NCBI GenBank assembly: GCA_003254905.1
Contig: QANU01047353.1
Location: 108,986-172,985 of the forward strand
Source of the DNA: Nissolia schottii
Taxonomy: Eukaryota > Streptophyta > Magnoliopsida > Fabales > Fabaceae
Length of the DNA stretch: 64,000 nucleotides
Direction: 5' to 3'
Shown one piece after another: positions 55,701 to 64,000 of the stretch. The first letter of the stretch is position 1, and every line of letters begins with the position of its first letter. Position numbers and translations under genes: made by a program. A model generated the notes under the pieces. That model saw only the letters and a list, made by a program, of their open reading frames with translations. It searched no databases and had not been told where the DNA came from.

Positions 55701-58700
55701 ATGTAAGACAAAACAAAACACTAATCCCCAATTTATGCTAGGAATTATGTGATGTACTAGGCTTTTGACCCTAATTATATTTATTGAATATATAGGGTTT
55801 AGGTTGAAAAGGATGAAAAAGATAGAAGATGCACTTCTTTTAACCCATACAGAAGACTTTTAACCCTATTCTTCATCCTACTTCTTCAACCCCAATTAGT
55901 GGGATGAATATTAGTTTTTGTTCTTTTTATTCTTCTCAAGAGTCAACCATCAATTCTTAAGATCCAGTTTTATTTTCAATTGTTGAGGAAAATTGCCTTC
56001 TCCCCAGTTAATGTTGAATATTGTGAATTGACCGTACCAAGTTTCCTGTAAAAATTAATTAGTGATATATTTGTTGCTTCTCAGCTCACTCAGCACAAAT
56101 GGGCTTGGCCCTTCATGGATCCTGTAGATGTAGAAGGTCTTGGGCTTCATGACTACTATGAGGTGATGCCTTTTCTTCATTTTAAAGCTTTTCTCTTTGT
56201 TCAGACTTTCGTTATCTTTTATACATAATTGGCATTTTAAATGTTTTGTTTTTTCTAAAATGATATTTGCACGAATACACTGTTGAAGAAAGGTTTAAAT
56301 ATTGGCTTGGTCAGTGTTTTTGCAATTTGTGGTGTTTCACCTGTATAACTTGAGAATGATTTATAGAGTACTTGAGAGAAAATTCTCTCAGCCCACGCTA
56401 ATTTTATAACTCAAAATTATACAATCAAACAAACCCCTAAATATAGGGATTTATATACCTATTCACAGCAAGTATTGCCTGTCCTAGTTACATAAGGGGT
56501 ATACAAATATCTAACAAATCAGGGCCTTTCAACTTAATCAAGGTCTAAGACCACCCAAAAAAAAAAAAATTCCTTCAAGTTGGTACATATGTACTCTTGG
56601 ACCCTGCTACTAGATCATTAAAGTTCACAAAGGAGTTGGTGACTTGGTGGTTTCTTAGGAGATTATATTTACTCTAGTTCAATGGGAGTCAATCTCTATG
56701 TGCTTAGTCTGATAATTCTTATGAAATATTGGATTGGTTGTGCAGGGTTGCTTAGTTATCACAGATGTGCTTCATAGAACCTATTGTGGGGAACTTCAAC
56801 TCTAGAAGCAGTTGTTTCATCCATATAAGTTCACATGTAGCAAGGGGAAATTTTGATTTTTTTGCTTCTATGCTTGACTTGGAAACTACATTATGTTTCT
56901 TGCTTTTTCATGATATGAGACTGCCTCCAAAATGAATAAAATACGCAGAGGTTGATCTCTTATCATTAGTTGATTCTGCCTGATCTGCAGTTGTCTATTT
57001 AACACTTTCTTTATGGCCTTTCTTTTAATAGATCAACCTTTTCTAGGTGAACCCTTAACACATCTCAAAACCATTAATGAATCCTAGTGATTGTCACAGG
57101 GGTAGTTAAGAAACTGATTTACTACATTAATATAGATGACTTTGCAGGTCAATCCGTATTACCTCGCCATAGGTCATGCTAAAAATAGGGCAAGGCAAGT
57201 TGGTCTGTTTTGAAAATATGGGTTGGAAAAGCCTATCCACCTTGTTTTACAACGTGTTGGCAGGTCATTTCATCTGGAAACAAAAAAATAAAAAAATTGG
57301 TGGTCTATCAATTAAAATTTGAAAAATGGTGGGTTAAGTAGGTAACCTATGGTCAACCCACCTATTGTACATGTACCAACAAATGAAGTTGCATGTGGGA
57401 GTGCATGAAAGGCCTCCGACAACAGTGCTTGGAAGTATGACGGGTTGGTGACTTCAGAGAGTCAAAGACCATTTGCACCCTCTTTGAGGGTGTGAAGACT
57501 GGAGACTGGCCCTAGCAATGGTAGCTGGGTAGCTAGATTGGGGATGTTCAGCCTCAAGATCACGCAACTATAGCACTAATGCCAACTTTAAAATAATTTC
57601 AAAAGTGGTTGAGACTCTTGAGGCCAGTCCCATTTTATAACAAGATTATGTAATCAAATGATTCAAATCACCTATAGGGATTGATACACCTATTTACAGC
57701 AAATATCTATTGTCCTAATTATGGAAGGAATACAGAAAGGTTGATAACAAATCAGGGCATATCAACATAATCATTGTATATTAACAGTGACCATCTATCT
57801 TCTATACCAATGTTTAGGATTCATAATCAACCTAAACTTTTGTGGCATTGTTCTGTATTTTCTGTTCTATGGTGTCATTGGCTAGAGAGGAATGCTGGCA
57901 TTTTTGAGGGGATATCTTCCTCTCTAGACAACATTTGGGATAGGTTTACTTTCGTAGCTTCAATGTGGTATTCTGCAAATGGTATCTTCAGAGTTGTTTC
58001 TCTAGTAGATATGCCGAGAGAGATTGGCCTACCGTATTACATGGGTAAATCTCGGAGGAACTACATGTTTTCTTTTTCTTTCTTCTTGTGAGGATACTCC
58101 TTTTTTTCTTTTGAATAAATTTCTTTTTCTATGAAAAACAATAATTTGTTTATTTTTCTGCTTCTAGGTTATTGATAAGCCCATGGATTTCAGTACAATA
58201 AAAAATAAAATGGAAGCAAAGGAAGGAACTGGATATAAGAATGTACGGGAGATATATGCTGATGTAAGGTTAATATTTAAGAACGCAATGAAATACAATG
58301 ATGAAAAACATGATGTCCATGTCATGGCAAAGACCTTGCTGGAAAAATTTGAGGAGAAATGGTTGCAGCTCTTACCTAAAGTTGCTGAAGAGGTAAAATA
58401 GTTTCCTTTATATTTGAAAGCAAAACTTAATTTTGGAGGTTACAATTACAGTCACAGCTTTGATTTCGGTCATCCTATGTGTATATTACATCAGTTCATT
58501 ACCTTTCTATACTTGATTATGCTAGGAAGCTAGATTATTAGCAGAAGAAGCACAGGCACAACTAGACATGCAGCTTGCTCGGGAAACTGCTTACGCCAAC
58601 TTGGCAAGGGATTTAAGCAATGAGGTCAGTTATTGTTTGCTAGAAGGGTGACTCTTGGTGCAATTAAAAACATTTGGTTGATGTCACTTAGAAGCATATC

Positions 58701-60145
58701 ATATGGTTTATTCTGTCAACTACCTGTTTTTTTAGCTTGAAGATGTTGATATGCATCTGAAGAATCTCAAAGAGACAGTGATTCAGAAGTGCAGGTATGT
58801 GAAAAATATATATATTCATCACTTGTTCCTTGTCATTGACATGAAATTGCAGTGAAAATTTGTTATTGCATCTGTGTTTCGTGTCCTATCACACTATTGA
58901 GGTTTGAATTTTTATTTAAGTTTTGACTCTTATGACATTCTGTTTGACACTAGATTCAAAGGTGCTTAAATTTATGAAAATTTGCTTGCCTTCTGGTAAG
59001 ATTTGATGCAAAGGTCCCTCTCTCAGAAACAACTCCTTTTGGCATTAATGCTGTTGGCTTTGTGTCTTTATACTTTTTGGATATATCTTTTTGTTTTTTT
59101 AATCAAAGTTTATTCAATCAGAAATAGAGGGAAAATAAAGCCACTGCCATGTTTCAGATTCATAGCGTGGCATTCCTTGTGGTTTATTGTCTTTGTGCAT
59201 AATCCGTTAGTCTTTTTACTAATTTGCATTTTGATTTAACAATTAAAGTTATGTCATGTGTATTTTTCTGAAGGTTCAACAATGATCATAATCTTATTAT
59301 CCCACTATAGTCGTGCTTTGATTATCGTCTTGATTATTCATATTTTGCGCTGCTCACTGTAGCTGACAAATGATGATACTGTAGGAGACTGTCTACTCAA
59401 GAGAAGAAAGTACTTGGGACCACCCTCACCAAATTGACTCCAGAGAACCTCAACAGGGCATTGGAGATTGTTGCTGAGAATAACCCTAACTTCCAATCTT
59501 CTGCTGAAGAGGTGGACCTTGACATTGATGCTCAGGTCTGTAATGTTAATTGTTTGTTATGTAGCTAGTAAGGAATTGTTTGGTTTTTTGTTTTTATTTC
59601 TTGTTTTCATTTGTTATTTCAATTTTAATTACTAAACTGCCACTTTGTTTTCATTTTGTTCCATATATTTTAGGATTTTATGAAGAAACACAAAAACAAG
59701 ATTTTTGTTTGTATTTTCATTGTTTCCTTCCCAATATCCTAAAAACAAGAAACAAAATGAAAACAAGGTAGTAGCTTTATAGTTAATATTGAAAGTATAA
59801 AATGAAAACAAAAACTAAACCGGCCCTAATATTCACGGTCAACCATTGTCAAAGTTTGTGCACTCTAGCCATTTTATGCAAGTTTTAATATTGTGTAGCA
59901 TGTTTCTAGCTTCACACTTTTTTCTTTTCTCTCACTAATATTTACAGAGTGACTACACTCTCTGGAGGCTGAAGATTTTTGTAAAAGATGCACTGGACGC
60001 TCAAGGAAAGACTGTTGGGGGTGTAGCCGTTAGCCATAACGATTTCATTGATGACAAGAAAAACAATTCCAAAAGGAGGAGAGAATTTTGCGAGACTCTG
60101 GCCAAGGCAAACGCGAAAAGGACCAAGAAAATCTCTAACTTGTGA
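52787..60145 (+). CDS. GTE1/GTE6: GTE1/GTE6-like BET-type bromodomain transcription factor
   Basis: Eight exons in frame: 52787-52864, 54720-54935, 56085-56162, 58168-58392, 58526-58624, 58736-58794, 59385-59535 and 59948-60145, giving 367 residues (Arabidopsis GTE6 and GTE1 are near this size). The ATG opens MDPIELGSDLEGFRRDVDDI. The bromodomain covers about 80-190: WPF shelf at 106-108 (KWAWPFMDPVD), VIDKPMDFSTIKNKM, and the acetyl-lysine-binding asparagine in NAMKYND at about 168. An acidic helical linker (EARLLAEEAQAQLDMQLARE) leads to the NET domain at about 253-325 (LTKLTPENLNRALEIVAENN, YTLWRLKIFVKDAL). The tail is basic (KKNNSKRRREF, RTKKISNL). Members bind acetylated histones and activate transcription in the nucleus (seed germination, leaf shape). 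Intron 2 appears to use a GC donor (CAG/GCAAGT). Introns 1-3 contain transposon remains. Confidence 0.93.
53697..53885 (+). mobile_element. SINE-like unit in GTE intron 1
   Basis: Begins GGTTGAGGTGGTACGCAG (A-box-like) and carries AGCTCGAATCCTAGAGG (B-box-like) about 50 bases on. It ends TCTGACAAAAAAAAT after 185 bp. The layout is that of a tRNA-derived SINE with a short A tail. No target duplication identified. Confidence 0.45.
54970..55490. mobile_element. Mutator-type MITE in GTE intron 2
   Basis: A 521-bp element with inverted ends (ATGCTATGTGTACAC and, in reverse, ATGCTACATGTACAC). It is flanked by an exact 9-bp duplication ATAACAATT (54961-54969 and 55491-55499), the length made by Mutator-like transposases. 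The interior is a degenerate array of GCACAAACATTA/GCACAAATTTTA words, about a dozen, in 55070-55430. It lies 34 bp after the 5' splice site of intron 2. Confidence 0.8.
56365..56545 (+). repeat. Direct repeat, copy 1, GTE intron 3
   Basis: About 170 bp sharing ordered words with 57610-57775: ATTTTATAAC, ATAGGGAT, ACCTATT.ACAGCAA, TTGTCCTA, AACAAATCAGGGC, TCAAC. It may be LTR-like. The sequence between the copies (56546-57609) contains no recognisable retroelement protein. Confidence 0.6.
57610..57775 (+). repeat. Direct repeat, copy 2, GTE intron 3
   Basis: Partner of 56365-56545, diverged. If the two are LTRs they belong to a small, non-autonomous element of about 1.4 kb; target duplication was not identified. 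Confidence 0.55.
57830..58085 (+). pseudogene. LINE ORF2 C-terminal fragment in GTE intron 3
   Basis: One frame reads KLLWHCSVFSVLWCHWLERN, AGIFEGISSSLDNIWDRFTF and VASMWYSANGIFRVVS, the end of plant LINE reverse transcriptases. It is related to the fragment at 3270-3500. It ends just upstream of the exon 4 acceptor (58166-58167). It has no start domain and no polyA tail that I can assign. Confidence 0.65.
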
Positions 60146-61166
60146 CTCACACAAAGGCAATAGTATACTGTGATTGAGCTCAAGTTGCTCAAGACTCAGA
60201 GTTGGATAATGCAGTGGAACAATTATGAAACTCCTTTTAAACCTTTCACTGCTGTGTGTTAGTTAAGCCAATGTAGTGTTCACAATTTAGCCTCTCTTTT
60301 TCTGCTTTAGCACCCTCTTAGGGAAGTTAGCTTTTGGAAGCATGGATATAAATTGCTAAATAATGCTTCCATGAATAGTATGAGGTCAACCATTTTGGGT
60401 TTAGTTTGTGTTGTATCACTGTTCTGAGGTTCTGAAGAGCAAAATTACATTTTAGTCCCTCCAAAAACCGGATCTATAACATATTGGTTCCTGAAAGAAT
60501 TATTACATATACATTGGTCCCTATATCAAATTTCGGGTTTTAACATAGTAGTTCATTCATGGACTTTTTGACTAATTTGTCACGTACTTTTTTTCAGAGA
60601 TTAAATGGTAGTTTTACTGTATATTCTAAAATATTACAAAACAATTAGAAAACCTTTAGCTGTAAATGGCTGCCATGTGCTGGGAATCTTTGTAAGGTAT
60701 GGAGTCTTTTTTTTTTTTTTGTGGCCATCTGACGATTGCTGTTTGGGTAATTTAGCCTAAAGTCTACTTACATTTTAAGTTTAAAAGAAAAAAACAATTT
60801 TCAGTATTCTGTTTAGTACAGTTTTATGAAGACATTTAGGTAACACATCATTTTGAAGATTGCCACTTGCAAAGGAATTTATTGATGTTAGGTAGAAATC
60901 AATATGTTTTTCTTTTAATAGGTCAGATGATACTTGTCCTTTGATGTCAATATCAACCAAGTCTCCCATGGAATTTCACTGGAGATTAATAGTGGAAAAT
61001 GGTGGGTATTCAAGCTCCAAAACTTTCATTTGGTGTTTTTGAATGCGGGCTATAATTTTCCTTTGTAAGATTATTTTAATGATGTGTTAGGGTATTTTAA
61101 ATTTTTTATTGTAAAATGTTTAACTTATAGCCTTCCACTCATGTTTTGGCACCTTTGGGTCTTTAA

Positions 61167-61167
61167 A

Positions 61168-61204
<37 letters not shown>
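61167..61204. repeat. TA microsatellite
   Basis: Uninterrupted TA run of about 34 bases. Confidence 0.9.
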
Positions 61205-61207
<3 letters not shown>

Positions 61208-61779
61208 TGAACTAAAGGTTCAATTTAATCTCTATCAATAATTTGATAGGTTAATTTAGTCTCTAACAAAAAGAAAAAATAAGGTTATAATTAGTCCAAG
61301 TCATTTTTAATTATGAGATATTAGTTTTTTTTTTTTTTAAATTTAGTCACATCTTTATAAGTGTGATAAAACATATTTTTGAAGTGTAATTTTTTTTAAT
61401 GAAAAAATTGTAGTTAGACACATATTGATGATATTATTGTCGTTTTCTTTATTTTTTACACTTCTAAAAATATGTTAATCATACTTATGAAATGTAGTTA
61501 AATATAAAATAATTTGACTCACATATGACAGATTAACCATAACCTTACTTTTTCTTTTTAAGAAACTAAATTAACCTATCAATAATTTTACAGGAGCAAG
61601 TTGGACTTTTCCTCTAAATTTTGTTAGTATTTGACGAAAATTCTGCCAGAAAAACCTTTAAAAAAATGGCTTTCCCTTACTTAAAATAGAACAAGTGTCC
61701 AAATATTTCAACCAAAGCAAACTGTAAGTGGCCGCTGCACCTTTTTGTAAAGAGCGGCGTGATTGGTTATTTTTTCTGT

Positions 61780-61780
61780 G

Positions 61781-61811
<31 letters not shown>
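61780..61811. repeat. TA microsatellite
   Basis: TA run of about 30 bases. Confidence 0.9.
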
Positions 61812-61812
<1 letters not shown>

Positions 61813-62397
61813 AATTCACAATAATGATTGTTTTCAAGCAAGCAATAGGGAATATAAATGATGAGCAAGGGTCTACTTGCCATCAAATAAATCTCCAACA
61901 TTGATCACCTTATAGTTTATATAATGCCCCTTTTTTCATTTTATTATCAAATTTGCTTCATTCTTTTCTTGTTCTCATTTTCTATTTGTTCCTTTTGGGT
62001 TTAGGCCAAGTCCATGCTTCATTACATTTTGTGGATGCACTAATCTATTCTAATGCTAATATTAGTTTCCGTGCACATTTTTTTTGTTATTCCTGGCTAT
62101 ATAAATATATTTTGGGACAAAATTGAATTCATTGAACTTATTTATTCCCTGTTTGTTGGTGGGACCATCTAATTCAACTTAGATTATTGTCATTCAATCA
62201 TTTTCGTGTCAATATAATGTGTTATCATATGTGAATTTAAAGAATTCAAAAAGGAAATGGAACTGTTCAATTAATAATGTTATTATGTATTATTATGTGT
62301 GATATTTTATTATTGATTTTTTTATTGCGTATTTCACGTACCGGACTCATAGATTAATAAGAATTTCAATTGAGGAAAGAGAAAGGAGAAAAACATC

Positions 62398-62903
62398 ATG
62401 GGACAGCACATGCAAGGAACATGTGAAAGTGAGAAAAAACACAAAGGGCAACAATATGTACAGCAACAGCAGCAGTCTCTGTGTGCGTGTGGTTTCTTTC
62501 CTGAGACCACAAAGGTTTCAGATTCAAATGCTCCTTCCATAATCCAAATCCAAACCCAAACAACAACAATAGCAATTATGTCCGCATTTGATTCTCCTCA
62601 GACAACGACTGAGACAAGCCAAAGCACCAGCAACAACAGCGCCAGCCCCCCAAGTGGTAATGGTGGTGGTGATGTGTTGTTGCAATGGGGACACAGAAAG
62701 AGGTCAAGGGCATCAAGGGTTGGTGCCATTGAAGATTCCTCATCCTCTGTTCATGTTCATCCCAAGCAGAAGAAGAGAACAATCAGCAGCAACCACACTG
62801 TTGCTGCAAAGTTTTCTTCTGGATCCATGCCACCACCACCCCCTTTTGTTTCCTCCTCTTCTGCTGCTGCCTCCAATGGCAGAATTAGAAAATGTAGCCC
62901 TAG
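62398..62903 (+). CDS. First coding exon of an unidentified Ser-rich protein, partial
   Basis: Open from ATG 62398 to a good donor (CCTAG/GTATGA, GT at 62904-62905), 168 codons plus two bases. A second in-frame ATG at 62578 (MSAFDSPQTTTETSQSTSNN) is an equally good or better start: the residues before it are Gln-rich and low-complexity (QQYVQQQQQS), as might come from a translated 5' UTR. The exon encodes a Ser/Thr/Pro-rich, probably disordered N-terminus with a distinctive basic block GDVLLQWGHRKRSRASRVGA and KQKKRTISS that could serve as a nuclear signal. The remaining exons lie beyond the window edge or in the last kilobase, where I could not recognise any. I do not recognise the family; splice and codon quality suggest a real gene. 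Confidence 0.6.
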
Positions 62904-64000
62904 GTATGAACATTTTCAAATTGTTAACTTTGCCCCCTCCCTCCCCCCCCTTTTTTTTTTTCAATTTAGGGTCATTTTATAGAGTGCTTATTGTTTTGTT
63001 AATCTAATCTTTCTAATCTTAGTGTCGCTTCAGTGAGAAAATGTAAGAAGCATTGCTGAGTCTCGGTGGCTCTAGGTGCTCTGGTTTTGTGTTAATTCAG
63101 TGAAAAAATTTCATGGATTAGATTTGTTTATTCTTTGATTAGACTGTTACATTTTAATCACCAACACAAGTTTATGGCTTAACTGGAACATAAGTGAGGA
63201 GTGTTGTCTTCCCATTTTTTTGGCCTTACCAAAAATAACCAAAATGCTATCTCACTTTCTGAGGAATTTTTTTTTTCTTCTTGCTTTTGATTTGTGTGAT
63301 GGATGATGAGGGTCACTGCACTTTTTATGGTTCTATTGCTCTTCTCTTTTGATCTTGTCTTGTTGGCATTGAACCAAAAATAGTACAAACTTGTTAGATT
63401 ATTAGAGATATAGCTAGCACTTCATAGTTCATACTTATGGTAAATTCCTCTTTTTTCTTTATGCCACTTCATTTTCTGGTTAGTGTTTTTTTTCCCCAAA
63501 CACATTGCGACTTTTGTTGCCCCAACCTCTTAAAGATGCCACTACTTCAAAAAAATGTTGTTCCACTTACAAGGGACTTCACTTTTTTCTTTTTAAGAAT
63601 TTAAATGCTTCTGCTTCAAATTTAAAACTTGGTGATAAAGTTCATCTGTTTTTCAAAACAGTCATAATGTGTGTATTGCCAGTTATGATAGAAGTTGGTA
63701 TGGGAATTAAAATTGTGTCCTTTAACCTAACCCAAAGGATATGGTTTTCTCTTATCTTGATAAAATTTCAGTAGAACATGATGTCCCCTAAAAACTTGGA
63801 GCATTTTCTTTTCTTTAGTCTAAAATCTAAACCACCAGGATTTAGAATTCCATTGGATTCCAACTAATCTGGCTTTATTTGAGCCGGTCTACTATCAGGA
63901 TAGAGCTCTCTCAACCCTAGTTTTTTTCATTTACAATACTTGTGTAGAAGCACTTTTTTTCCTTTGGTCTAAACCTCCATTATCCAAAAATCCTTTGACT
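62904..64000 (+). other. Probable first intron of the gene starting at 62398/62578
   Basis: Pyrimidine-rich tracts (62935-62966) and AT-rich DNA up to the window end, without a recognised exon or transposon. The short open frame at 63505-63774 has no family signature. Confidence 0.45.

Larger units (their letters stand above)
60146..62397. other. Intergenic region after GTE
   Basis: Holds the GTE 3' UTR, then AT-rich DNA. Dispersed repeat words (TTTAGTCCCT, ACATTGGTCCCT, TTAATTTAGTCTCTAAC) occur at 60450-60600 and 61210-61620. TA runs lie at 61167-61204 and 61780-61811. No further gene was found. Confidence 0.6.

Noticed and set aside
55427-55711. 94-codon minus-strand frame
   Set aside because: Starts inside the Mutator-type MITE and runs into intron sequence; AT-rich, no domain.
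62588-63007. 139-codon plus-strand frame overlapping the last gene
   Set aside because: Alternative-frame shadow of the 62398-62903 exon that reads through its splice donor.
1-64000. A previously undescribed multi-gene system or biosynthetic cluster
   Set aside because: The intact genes belong to unrelated, mostly known single-gene plant families on both strands, separated by transposons; there is no functional grouping.

Overview
This is nuclear DNA from a flowering plant, most likely a eudicot and plausibly a legume. The gene set supports this: spliced genes with GT-AG introns, a chloroplast-targeted Ycf3-interacting protein, a PUX-type UBX protein, a GTE bromodomain factor and a plant defensin. 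Much of the rest is AT-rich remains of LTR retrotransposons, MITEs, SINE/LINE pieces and a Helitron-like end. The legume assignment is an inference from repeat style and protein flavour; no diagnostic marker proves it. One ambiguous base (n) lies at 3913.

Layout. 1-1116: Helitron-like 3' region, next to a trihelix-type DNA-binding exon (1305-1797) for which no second exon was found. 4117-11624 (minus): complete ten-exon PUX7-like UBX gene, whose introns carry a Stowaway MITE, a palindromic MITE, a 1.1 kb hAT-like element with an exact 8-bp target duplication, and degenerate tandem repeats. 12645-19603: retroelement block made of a Ty3/gypsy LTR-gag-protease fragment, a long LTR-like repeat holding a 36-bp minisatellite and a palindromic motif cluster, and the LTR plus gag of a copia element. 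19604-26186: gene-free repeats. 26187-27044: intact two-exon defensin gene. 27600-33597: copia element in minus orientation, itself split by a 3.1 kb LTR-like insertion with an exact 5-bp target duplication and by a second hAT-like end; it abuts a broken 3' piece of a second defensin gene (33605-33880). 34380-43000: Athila-like LTR remnant, SINE, a direct-repeat pair and a third, decayed copia polyprotein. 43777-44820 (minus): intronless gene of unknown function. 45704-50581 (minus): six-exon Y3IP1-like gene. 52787-60145 (plus): eight-exon GTE1/GTE6-like BET bromodomain gene, apparently with one GC-AG intron and with a Mutator-type MITE just inside that intron. 62398-62903: first coding exon of an unidentified gene that leaves the window.

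The genes are ordinary single plant genes, not an operon or cluster. Y3IP1 acts in photosystem I assembly, PUX7 links CDC48 to ubiquitin, GTE reads acetylated histones and the defensin is a secreted antimicrobial peptide. I see no convincing previously unknown multi-gene system. The most interesting signals are the nested transposon history at the defensin locus, complete elements with exact target duplications inside introns, the GC-AG splice donor, and repeat arrays inside the long LTR-like sequence.
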